Assembly (NCBI RefSeq): GCF_000252955.1
Contig: NC_014228.1
Span: 1,936,005 to 2,000,004 of the forward strand
Origin: Xenorhabdus nematophila ATCC 19061
GTDB lineage: Bacteria; Pseudomonadota; Gammaproteobacteria; Enterobacterales; Enterobacteriaceae
Reading direction: 5' to 3'
Length of the DNA stretch: 64,000 bases
The notes under the pieces were generated by a model that had not been told where the DNA came from, made no database searches, and saw only the letters and a program-made list of their open reading frames with translations. Shown piece by piece: positions 1 through 12,500 of this stretch (its first letter is position 1; every line of letters starts with the position of its first letter). The position numbers and the translations under genes were made by a program.

Positions 1-508
1 GCCTCTTGTTCAGCGAATTCAGCAACCCGCTGAGTATGCAGCTCCGGGTCAAGCTGACAGAAATCATGGAATGAGAGGGTAAAACCAATGTCAGCGGGAT
101 CAATATGTTGACAGGGCTGTCCTCCAACTAAGACAAAGCGGGTACGCAGGCTTTCATGTCGGGCAACCAGACGATCCAGTGCAACGGTTAAGGCATGATG
201 GTCGAGCGAACCACTCAGGCGCAGCGCTGCGGGAAGATGGTAGGCCTGACTGGCCGCCGGATCGAGTTGCCCCAGGAACCACAGGCGTTGCTGGGCAAAA
301 GACAAAGGCAATGGCTGGCTGCGGTCTGCCACGGGAATAATCGCGTGTGTTGTTGTCGCGCTGTCCGTCAATGTGTGAGCCAGTTGCATCAGAACAGGCT
401 GGGCAAAAAGTTGCTGTAACGACAATTCTCGCGCCAGTGTCTGACGAATACGGACAACAAGCCGGACAGCCAGTAGCGAATGACCGCCCAGTTCAAAGAA
501 ATGATCAT
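1..508. repeat. Duplicated T-C block, copy 1 (partial at window edge)
   Basis: Nearly identical, with only a few substitutions, to 9811-10318, same orientation. It covers the T11 active-site region and the N-terminal part of C12, and may continue past the left edge. Identity stops abruptly at about 508, just outside the T-domain GGHSL region. Confidence 0.9.
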
Positions 509-3500
509 GACGCCCGACGCGCTCCAGTCCCAGTAATGTCTGCCAGATCTGCGCCAGCACGATTTCTGTTTCGCCGACGGGAGCAGCATAACAACGCATT
601 GCTACAGAAGAGGCGTCAGGCACGGGGAGTGATTGCCTGTCAAGTTTGCCATTCGGTGTGAGCGGGAAAGTCTCAAGTGTGACAAAAGCACCGGGCAACA
701 TCGCGTCCGCCAGATGTCGGCTGAGTTGCTCACGCAGTTCCGCAGGCACTAATTCAGCCCCATCCAGCGGTCGCAGGTAAGCCACCAACCGCTTCTGTCC
801 CGGCTCATCTTCACGGGCGATAACAACGGCTTCTCGTACCCCCCGGCAATCCATCAATTTAGCTTCAATTTCACCCAACTCAATCCGGAAGCCACGGATT
901 TTGACCTGAAAGTCATTGCGGCCGAGATATTCGATATTGCCATCCGGCAGCCAGCGGCCGAGATCGCCGGTTTTGTACATGCGGGCAAGTGGATTTGCCG
1001 AGAACGGATCGGGACGGAAACGTTCTGCGGTAAGCGCCGGGCGGTTCAGGTAACCCCGTGCTACCCCTGTGCCAGCGATATAGATTTCCCCTGCTACACC
1101 AAGTGGCGCGGGTTGGCCGTATCCGTCAAGAATATAAATTCTGGCGTTGGCAATCGGACGACCGATAGGGGGAAACAGGGGCCATTGCTCACGTTGTTTA
1201 TCCAGAATATAAGCCGTGGCAACGTGGCTTTCCGACGGGCCATAATGGTTATGTAACCGGCAGTTGCCAGCCCGTTGCAGAAGGTGCTGAATCGCGGGCG
1301 TGATACGTAATTGTTCACCGGCAGTCACAATATGGGCCAGACAAGCAATATCTTCCTGACCATCGCTGGCGGCTTCGGCAAGTTGCTGAAGGGCAATGTA
1401 AGGCAGGAAAAGGCGGTCAATCTGTTCTTGCTCAATCAGTCGGAGAAGTTGATGCGGCTCGCGCCGCACGGTTTCATTAATCAGGACTAAACAGCCGCCT
1501 TCACACAGCGTTGTAAATGTTTCCTGAAAAGCAACATCAAATCCCAGTGCGGCAAATTGCAGGGTTTTACCTGCTCCGGAGGGTTGTGAAGTGGCATGGC
1601 GATGCCACAGCAGTAAGTTTGACAGCACCGCCAGTGGCATTTCCACACCTTTTGGCAAGCCGGTCGAGCCTGAAGTATAAATCACATAAGCCAGATGGTG
1701 TGAAGCCAGCCCCAGCGCATATGGATCTGGGTTGAAAGCCGGTTGCTTCATCAGGATCTGGGCCTGTTCTTCGGTATCGAGTACCACCGTGATGTGTCCG
1801 GCTGAGGGGATGGCACTGTTCAGCCTGTCAGCAAGGGCATTTTGGGTGAGCAAAGCCACCGGTTTTGCATCCCTGAGCATATAGGCCAGCCGTTCAGCCG
1901 GATAAGCCGGATCAAGCGGTACATAAGCGCCACCCGCTTTAAGAATGGCAAGCAATCCCACCACCATATCGAAGCTGCGTTCAACACAAATCGCCACACG
2001 CTCATCGGGGCGTACACCCAATGCGATCAGATAATGAGCCAGACGGTTGGCGCGGTGGTTCAGTTCAGCATAACTCAATGACTGATCACCCAATACCACA
2101 GCCGGAGCATTGGGATTTTGGGCAGCCTGAATCTCAAACAGAGGAGGAATGAAGGTATCTTCCGGATAATTTGCCTCAGTGGCATTGAAATTTATCAGCA
2201 GCTTTTGCCGTTCCGAGTCCGGCAATATCGGCAGAGTGGCAACAGATTGTGTTTCATCTGTACTCATCGCGGTCAGGATATTTTTCAGATAGCCGATCAG
2301 TCGTTCAATCGTGTCAGAATCGAATAAGTCCGCAGCATAGGAGAGTGTCCCCACCAACGCGGATTCAGTTTCAGCCAGTGATAAAGTTAAGTCAAAAAGC
2401 GCCCCATAATGCACTTGTTCAATGGAGGAAAGCTGCAAATCGGGCAGGGTCAATTGCTGAGCCGGGGTATTGTTCAACGTCATCATCACCTGAAAGATCG
2501 GGCTGTAGCTCAGGCTGCGTTCAGGTTGCAAGGCTTCGACGACCTGCTCGAAAGGCAGCTCCTGATGCGCATAGGCAGCCAGCGTCCGCTCCCTGATCTG
2601 CGCGAGCAACTCAGCAACACTGGGGTTATCACTGAATCTGACCCGCAACGCCAATGTGTTGACAAAAAAGCCGATTAACCCCTCCAGTTCCTGATGCGGC
2701 CGGTTAGCGACCGGTGTGCCGATAACGATATCATCCTGGCCACTGAAACGGGCGAGGACGATGCTCCAGGCGCTCAGCACCGTCATAAATAAGGTTGTAT
2801 TATGGCGCTGTCCGAGTTTTTTAAGTGATGCCAGTAACGGGGCATCGAAGCAGAAAGGAACCTGACCACCGATATAAGTTTGTACCGAAGGGCGGGGTCT
2901 GTCCGTAGGCAACGTCAATAAGGCAGGTATATCCTCAAGCAGAGTACACCAGAAGTCGCGTTGTGATTTCAACGTCGCTTCCTGTCTTTGGTCGCGCTGC
3001 CAGACAGCATAGTCAGCATATTGAATAGGCAGAGAGGGTAACGGTTCATTCTCTCCGTTAAGCGCTGCACGATAGAATACGCCCAGTTCGCGCACCAGCA
3101 CACCAATCGACCAGCCGTCAGTGATAATGTGGTGCATGGTAAGCAATAGCACATGTTCCTCATCTGCCAGTTGCAGTAACTGACCACGAATAAGCGGTCC
3201 CTGAGCAAAATCAAAACGTGTCCGTGCCTCAAGGGCAGCAAGTTCAGCGACCCGTTGGTTGTGCAACTCCGGGGAAAGTTGGCGTAAGTCCTGACATGAC
3301 AGCGAAAACTTGCAATCCGCTGGATCGATATGCTGGAAGGGTTGCCCTTCAATGGAGACAAAGCGGGTGCGCAGACTCTCATGCCGGGCAACCAGACTGT
3401 CCAGCGCAAAAGTCAAAGCGTGGTGATTGAGCGAACCCGTCAGACGCAGTGCGGCAGGAAGATGATAGGCCTGACTGGCGGAGGGATCGAGTTGTCCCAA

Positions 3501-6500
3501 AAACCACAGGCGTTGCTGGGCAAAAGACAAAGGCAGCGGCTGACTGCGATCGGTTGTCGGGATCACCGTTTGGGTTGTTTTGGCTATTTCACCCAGAGTA
3601 TGAGCCAGCATCATCAGAACAGGTTGGGTAAAGATCTTGTGTAATGGCAGTTCTCGCGCCAGCGACTGACGTATGCGCGCGACGAGCTGAACCGCAAGCA
3701 AAGAATGACCACCGAGTTCAAAAAAATGGTCATGACGTCCGATGCGTTCCAGCCCCAATAACGTTTGCCAGATCTGCGCCAGAGCGGTTTCTGTTTCACC
3801 AACCGGGGCTTCATAGCGTTGAGCGATCACCGATGATGAATCCGGCGCAGGAAATGCCTGACGGTTAAGTTTGCCACTGGGGGTCAGCGGGAAAGCATCA
3901 AGCGTGACAAAGGCGCTGGGCAGCATGTAATCCGCCAGATGTTGGGCGAGTTCCTGCCGTAATTCAGCCGGTTTCAGCTCAAAGCCCTCTTGCGGTCGCA
4001 GATAGGCAACCAGCCGTTTTTGTCCGGGTTCATCTTCGCGGGCGAGCACAACCGCTTCATGCACACCGTGGTATCCCGCCAATCTGGCCTCAATCTCACC
4101 TAGTTCAATGCGGAAACCACGTAACTTGACCTGAAAATCATTGCGGCCGAGATATTCGATATTGCCATCCGGCAACCAACGACCAAGATCGCCGGTTTTA
4201 TACATGCGGGCATCCGGATGTGCAGAGAACGGATCGGCAAGGAAACGTTCCGCGGTTAGTTCAGGACGGTTCAGATAACCACGGGCAACACCGTTGCCTG
4301 CGATATAGATTTCTCCTGTTACGCCGAGGGGAACGGGGCGGCCGTGAGAGTCGAGAATATAGCTCTGGATATTGGCGATGGGGCGGCCGATGACAGCCGC
4401 TTCGGGTACGCCGTGTTCAGCGGAGTATTCGTACCAAGTGGCATCGCCGGTGACTTCAGAGGAACCATAGAAGTTAAGTAACCGCAGCCAGGGACAATGT
4501 GTGACAACCTCACGTGCCAGCTCAGGCGCAAGTTTCTCCCCGCTGCAAATCAATGTCCTGATTGATTTCAGACTCTCACCGTGATTTTGTATCAACAACT
4601 TCAACAGTGAAGGGACAACCACCAAGTAGTTAACATCAAAACGCTGCAACCCTTCACTGAAACGTACGAGATCTTTGACCTCATGATCGTTGAAAACCAC
4701 CAGTTTGCCACCGGACAGCAATGTCCCCAGTGTTTCAGTCACTGAGTCGACAAAGCTGATACTGGTTTTCAGCGCGGCGACCAAAGGATGTGTCAGGATA
4801 TCACGCACAAACCACAACAGTCGGTTGCACAGGGCCTGGTGACTGTTCATGACCCCCTTGGGCAGACCGGTTGAGCCGGAAGTATAAACAACATAGGCCA
4901 GATGGTGTGCGGTGAGTGCTGACACTTCCGGATTATGGTCGGGCTGAGTTTCCATCAATGATGTTTGGGCATCAAGTATGACAGTCGGTATTGACAGAGG
5001 GTCAGTGTGAGTGAAGATATTGTCTGATGCGGTTTGGGTCAGCAGCACGACCGGGGCTGAATCCTCAAGCATATAGAACAGCCGTTCAGCGGGATAAGCC
5101 GGATCAAGAGGCACATAAGCACCGCCCGCCTTGAGAATGGCGAGCAGCCCGATGACCATTTCCAGACTGCGTTCGACGCACATTGCCACCCGATCATCCG
5201 GGCGTACACCCAATGTGATTAAATAATGTGCCAGACGGTTGGCACGGCGATTCAATTCATCGTAACTGAGCGACTGGTTTTCATGCACTGTATCGCTATA
5301 AACAGTATCCCTACAAACAGTACTTCTACAAACAATAGCGATATCAGCAGGATGGCGTGCGGCTTCGGTTTCAAATAGCTGGTGGATCAGCGCATTTTGC
5401 GGGAAATCTACCTGTGTGGTGTTGAAATCCACCAGTAATTGTTGCTGTTCCGCAGCCGGCAGAACAGGCACTTGCAGAATGGGTTGTTGCGGGTGATGGA
5501 TCAGAGTCTCAATAAGTCCACGGATAGCGGTGACCAGATAGTTGATGATGCGGGCAGGATCGAGGCTATCAACGGTCTGGGCCATCAGGTGGAAATCAGT
5601 GCCTGAATCATCCACTGACAGACTAATGGGGTAATTGGTTCGTTCTTCAGCGGCTAAGACGCGCATACCTGCCCAAGCCGCGTTAACTGCATCAGATTCG
5701 TTGACGTGATTATGGCGATAGTTTAGCAATACACTGAACAACGGCGTCGGTTGCGCCACACCACTGCATTGTTGAGCCAGTGATAACGGCGCTTGTTCAT
5801 GTTCCAGCAACTCGGTCAGATTCCGGTAGGTGGCTTTGACCACCTCCAGCGCGCTATGTTCGTTCAGGGAAATACGCATAGGCAAAGTATTGATGAACAT
5901 GCCCAGTATTCTGCCGGCACCTGAAATCCCCTGGAGACGACCCAATAATACAGAACCAAAAACCACATCATCGTGACCGCTGGTGTGTGCCAGTACTTGT
6001 GCCAGAGCAACATGGAACAGGACGCTGGGGCTGATGCCCAGACGACGAGCCTGAGAGCGAATGGCTTTCGCCAGCTCTGGTTCGATCGGGCGGCGGGCTT
6101 CATTGATGGCACTGTGGTCACTTTGTACTTTGAGTATCCCGAAGGGCGCCGTTGGCTCATCTATGTCCGCAAATCGGGCACGGAAATAATCCTCATGCGC
6201 CGTCATCGGCATACTTAATGTTTGGGCAATAAAGTTACGGTAGGGCAATGCGGGTGGCAGTATCTCAGCCTGTTCCTGCAACGGATCATGTTTTAACTTA
6301 TTCCTCTGTAGCACAAGGGCAATTTCAGCGAAAATCAGCTCCAGTGTCATATGGTCGCTGACCAGATGATGGAAACGTAAAGACAGCAACCATTCATTCT
6401 GTATCGGGTCATGGGCAAAATCAGTCGCAAACAGGGGGGCGTGACCCAAGTTGAGACGATGCCGGCGCGGATCAGTATGAGCACGCAACTGAGAAGTCAC

Positions 6501-9500
6501 ATCATCCGTGGTTGCTGGCGTGAATAGGTTGGCAGACAACGTTGCCTGACGCCAGACCACTTGCACCGGTTCAGCCAGATCCTGCCAATAGGCGGAAGTG
6601 CGCAGAATATCATGGCGATTGATGACTGTTTGCAGGGCATTGAGAAAAGCATCAAGGCGCTCACGGGTATCGAAAGCGAGCATACTTTGCAGCAGATAAT
6701 CATCTCCCTGAGTCTGCAACAAATGCTGGAACAGGATGCCTTTCTGCAACGGTGCCAGCGGATAGATATCCTGGACATTGCTTACCCCGCCGGGGATTGT
6801 ATCGGTAATGGCGTTGATTTCGTCCTGGGACAGCGAAACCAGCGGCAACATTTCCGGTGTTATCTCAGTGCAGTCCGCAGGGATGAGATTGGGCGGCACA
6901 ACAAAATCACGGGTGTCATTTTGAGAGGCCAGAATGGATTGAGCCAGTTCGTTAAGAACCGGTGTGGCAAATACACTGCGGACGTCAAGCCGCCAGCCGA
7001 AATTGTGCAGTTGTTCTATCAGGTTGACGATCATCAGTGAGTGCCCACCAAGCTCAAAGAAATGGTCATAACGCCCGACTTGCTCTAATTTCAGCAAATC
7101 CTGCCAGATTTGCACTAAAGCCGTTTCTACTTCCCCGATGGGGGCTTCATATCCGCGGGCGACTACGGCGGATGAATCCGGGGCCGGCAGTGCCTGACGG
7201 TCGAGTTTGCCATTGGGGGTGAGCGGGAACGCATTGAGCATCACAAAAGCACTGGGGAGCATATATTCAGCAAGATGCTGAGCCAGTTTCCGGCGCAGTT
7301 CCGCCGGGATTAATTCAACCCCATCCTGAGGCCGCAGGTAAGCAACCAGCCGTTTCTGTCCCGCTATATTTTGATAAGCCAGGTCTTCACGTACGATAAC
7401 CACCGCTTCACGCACACCTTCACATTTCATGAGCTGGATTTCGATCTCGCCCAATTCAATCCGGAAGCCGCGCAACTTGACCTGAAAATCGTTGCGGCCG
7501 AGGTATTCGATATTGCCATCGGGCAACCAACGCCCCAGATCGCCGGTTTTGTACATACGTGCGTTCAGATCAGAGCAGAACGGATCGATAAGAAAACGCT
7601 CAGCCGTCAGTTCGGGACGATTGAGATAACCACGGGCAACGCCACTCCCTGCGATATAGATTTCGCCGGCGACACCGATTGGTACAGGTTGTTGCTGTGC
7701 ATCAAGGATATAAATTCGGGTATTGGCGATGGGGCGACCGATATGACTGACAAAACCAGTCTCCCGATCCATGCGTGTCCAGGTTGAATAGGTTGTGGTC
7801 TCTGAAGGGCCATAGAGATTACACACATTCTGGACTGTGGAACGGGAAAACAAATGTTCCACAATATGGGGTTTCAGGGCTTCCCCGGCTAAATTGACCG
7901 TGTGAATTTTTGCGGGAATGGCGTTGGCTTCAATTAAATGCGCAATGGCCGATGGCACGGTATTAAGCAGGGTGGCGACTTGTTTTGTAGAAACATATTT
8001 TGTCGCTGAGTGTTCCGTTGTGATGAGCGATAACGCATCGGGAATAATATGAACCGTGCCGCCGGAAATCAGCGGGGCAAAACATTCATATACCGCCAGA
8101 TCAAAATTCAACGAAGTCGAGAAAAGGGTTTGGTTCAGTTCTTCAGGGCTGAAAGTGCGTTTTGCCCAAGTGAGGAAATTCACGGTATTACGATGGGCGA
8201 TGGCAACGCCTTTTGGCAATCCGGTAGAACCCGACGTGTAGATCACATAAGCCAGATGAGATGAAGTCAAACCCAGTACCTGCGCATCGGGATTATCAGA
8301 GGATTGCGTTCCTGTGAATGATAGTGTACCTGTGCATGATCGTGTTCTTGTGAATTTCGGGTCGTTCAGGATGTCTTCAATAAATACCGCCGGCACGGAA
8401 CCCGATAATTTATCAGCCAGTGTTTTTTGCGTCACAATGGCTACCGGTGCCGCGTCCTCAAGGATATAGGCCAGCCGTTCTGACGGGTAAGCGGGATCGA
8501 GAGAGACATAGGCACCACCGGCCTTGAGAATGCCAAGCAGCCCTGCGATCGTTTCCAGATTACGTTCGACGCAAATTGCCACACGATCATCCGGACGTAC
8601 ACCCTGTGCCATCAAATGATGTGCCAGACGATTGGCGCGTTGGTTCAGTTCAGCATAGCTGAGTGATTGTTCACCATAAACGATGGCTGTAGCGTCGGGA
8701 GTTTTGGCTGCCTGTGCTTCGAAGAGTTGATGGATCAGCGCATCTTGCGGGAAATCTGACGCAGTAGCGTTGAATTCTACCAGCAGTTGTTGGCGCTCTG
8801 TTTCCGTCAGCATAGGCAGGGCTGCGATGGTTTGTGTTTCATCATCGGTCATGGCGGTCAATATATTGGTTAAATAGCCGACCATGCGCTCAATCGTTGT
8901 TGTGTCGAACAAATCTGCGGCATAGGCCAAGGCACCCGCCAGGCCTGTTTCAGTTTCAGTCAGTGATAACGTGAGATCAAAATGCGTTTTATGCTGCGAT
9001 TGTTCACAGGGTTTCAACTGTAGTCCGGGTAATGTCAGCGCTTGGGCGGGTGTATTGTTTAACGCCAGCATTACCTGAAAGACCGGGCTATAACTCAGAT
9101 TACGTTCAGGCTGGAGGGCTTCCACCACTTGCTCAAAAGGTAAATCCTGATGGTCATAGGCGGCAAGTGCCCGTTCCCGGACTTGGGCAATCAGTTCAGC
9201 GACGCTGAGATCGTGATTAAATGTGACCCGCAGCGCCAGCGTATTGACAAAGAAACCAATCAGTTCTTCAAGTTCATGGTGCGGACGGTTGGCAACCGGT
9301 GTACCGATGACAATATCATCCTGACCACTGAGTCTGGAAAGTACAATACTCCATGCCGTCAGCACAGTCATAAATAATGTACTGTTATGGCGCTGTCCAA
9401 GTGTCTTAAGCGATGCTAATAACGGGGCATCAAGATGGAAAGGAACGTGATCACCGACATAAGATTGCAGTGCCGGACGGGGCCGATCCGTAGGCAGTGT

Positions 9501-12500
9501 CAACAATGCCGGAATACCGTCAAGCTGGCTACACCAGAAATCACGCTGTTCAGTCAGGCTGGCACTTTGCAACATATCATGTTGCCAGACAGCATAATCC
9601 GCATACTGAATGGATAACGGTGGCAAAGGATCATCATCGTCATTGAGGGCCGCACGGTAGAACGCGCCCAACTCACGTACTAACACACTAAGCGACCAGC
9701 CGTCAGTGATAATGTGGTGCATGGTGAGCAATAGCACATGTTCTTCATCTGCCAGTTGCAGCAGTTGCCCACGGATAAGCGGGCCTTGAGTAAAGTCAAA
9801 AGGTATCTGAGCCTCTTGTTCAGCGAATTCAGCAACCCGCTGAGTATGCAGCTCCGGGTCAAGCTGACAGAAATCATGGAATGAGAGGGTAAAACCAATG
9901 TCAGCGGGATCAATATGTTGACAGGGCTGTCCTCCAACTAAGACAAAGCGGGTACGCAGGCTTTCATGTCGGGCAACCAGACGATCCAGTGCAACGGTTA
10001 AGGCATGATGGTCGAGCGAACCACTCAGGCGCAGCGCTGCGGGAAGATGGTAAGCCTGACTGGCCGCCGGATCGAGTTGCCCCAGGAACCACAGGCGTTG
10101 CTGGGCAAAAGACAAAGGCAATGGCTGGCTGCGGTCTGCCACGGGAATAATCGCGTGCGTTGTTGTGGCGCTGTCCGTCAATGTGTGAGCCAGTTGCATC
10201 AGAACAGGCTGGGCAAACAGTTGCTGTAACGACAATTCTCGCGCCAGTGTCTGACGAATATGGACAACAAGCCGGACAGCCAGTAGCGAATGACCGCCCA
10301 GTTCAAAGAAATGATCATGTCGGCCGACGTGTTCCAGACCCAATAGATTTTGCCAGATTTCAGCCAGTGCAATTTCAGTCTCACCGCTCGGGGCTTCATA
10401 GCGGTGTACAACAAGCGCGGAGGCATCGGGATCAGGCAATGCCTGACGATCGAGTTTGCCATTGGGTGTCAGTGGGAAACTTTCCAATGTCACAAACGCA
10501 CTGGGCAGCATATAGTCAGCAAGATATTGGGTGAGTTGCTGACGTAATTCCGCCGGCTCAAGTTCAACGCCCGCTTGCGGCAGCAGATAAGCAACCAGAC
10601 GTTTTTGTCCCGTCATATCGTTATAAGCAAGTACTTCACGGGCCAGTACCACCGCTTCACGCACACCGTGGCATTGTTTCAGCCGGGCTTCGATTTCACC
10701 GGGTTCGATACGGAAGCCACGTAATTTAACCTGAAAGTCGTTGCGGCCAAGATATTCGATATTACCATCAGACAACCAACGCCCCAGATCGCCGGTTTTA
10801 TACATCCGGGCATCTGGATTTGTTGAGAACGGATCAGTCAGAAAGCGTTCCGCAGTCAGTTCAGGGCGGTTGAGATAACCACGGGCAACGCCCGCGCCGG
10901 CAATATAGATTTCGCCAATGACACCACGCGGGACAGGCTGAGCGTGGGCATCCAGAATATAGATTTGAGTATTGGCGATAGGGCGACCAATCGGCGGCGG
11001 ATTATCTTCTGTACGATCATCGGAATAGGGCGCACAGGAATAGATTGTGGCGCAGACGGTGATTTCCGTCGGGCCATACGCATTGAGCATCCGGCGGCCC
11101 TGTGACCAGCGTTTGACGAGTGTTGCCGGACAGGCTTCACCGCCCACCAACAGGGTATGCAGGGTGTCGGGCAGAGAATCCATCGCGGCCAGAGCTGTCG
11201 GTGATAGGAGAACATGGCTGATGAGGTTATCTCTCAAATAGCCGGACAGCACCGCACCGGGCAGAATATCAGCACGTTTGGCCAGATAGAGGCTGCCGCC
11301 TGACTGAAAAGCCATGCAGCACTCCCAAATACAGGCATCGAAGCTGTTTGAGGCGAACTGCAAGACGCGGCTGTCCGCCGTGAGTGCCAGCGTGTTTTGC
11401 TGGGTCGTCATCAAATTGCACAAACTCTGGTGTTCGATCATCACGCCTTTCGGCTGACCGGTTGAGCCTGACGTGTAGATAACATAGGCCAAATGATGCG
11501 GTGTAAGTCCCAGCCTCTGAGGATTGGGGTTATCCGTTGGCTGCGCGGCCAAAAGCAGTTCATCGTTATCCAGAAAGATAGTAGGTAGTGCACTGGAAAG
11601 TTTATCTACCCAGTCGGTTTGGGTCAGTAATGTCACAGGGGCGGCATCGTCAAGCATGTAAGCCAGTCGTTCGGCCGGATAAGCGGGATCAAGCGGCACA
11701 TAAGCACCGCCTGCTTTGAGGATGGCAAGTAAACCAATCACCATCCGGGGGTTACGTTCAGTACAGACGGCGACCCGGGCGTCAGGACGGACGCCCTGTG
11801 CGATCAGATAATGTGCCAGACGATTTGCCCGACGGTTCAGCTCACCATAACTGAGTGATTGTTCACCATAAACGATGGCTGTAGCGTCGGGAGTTTTGGC
11901 TGCCTGGGCTTCGAAGAGTTGATGGATCAGCGCATCTTGCGGGAAATCTGACGCAGTGGCGTTGAATTCCACCAGCAGTTGTTGGCGTTCGGCATCCGGC
12001 AACATCGTCAGATTGGCGATAAGCTGTGTTTCATCTTTGATCATCTCAATCAGAACTTGTTTCAGGTAGCTGACTGTGCGTTTTATGGTTGCTGAGTCGA
12101 ACAAATCAACCGCATATTCCAGTTCACCGAACAGCCCCGCATCCGTTTCGGTCAGTGATAATGTCATATCAAAGTGAGTACTGTGGCGCATTTGTTCTGC
12201 GGGGGCGAGTTGCAGACCGGGCAATGTCAGGGTTTTGGCTGGTGTGTTATTAAAGGCCAGCATCACTTGGAAAATCGGGCTGTAACTGAGGCTGCGTTCA
12301 GGTTGCAGGGCTTCCACGACCTGTTCAAAAGGCAGATCCTGATGGGCATAGGCAGAAAGTGCCCGTTCACGGATGTGGGTCAGCAGGTCGGCAACGCGGG
12401 GGGTATTATCCAGCGTCACACGCAAGGCGAGTGTATTGACAAAAAACCCAATTAAACCTTCAAGCTCACGGTGTGGTCGGTTAGCTACCGGCGCGCCGAT

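Larger units (their letters stand above)
6950..10194 (-). other. NRPS module 9: LCL-type C, A (alanine-like), T
   Basis: Approximate limits. Code DLYNNALTYK; I recall near-identical codes for alanine-activating domains (DLFNNALTYK). The next module starts with a dual C/E domain, so D-Ala is predicted. Three 18-bp repeats at 8306-8359 encode a Thr/Ser-rich loop in the A domain. Confidence 0.7.
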
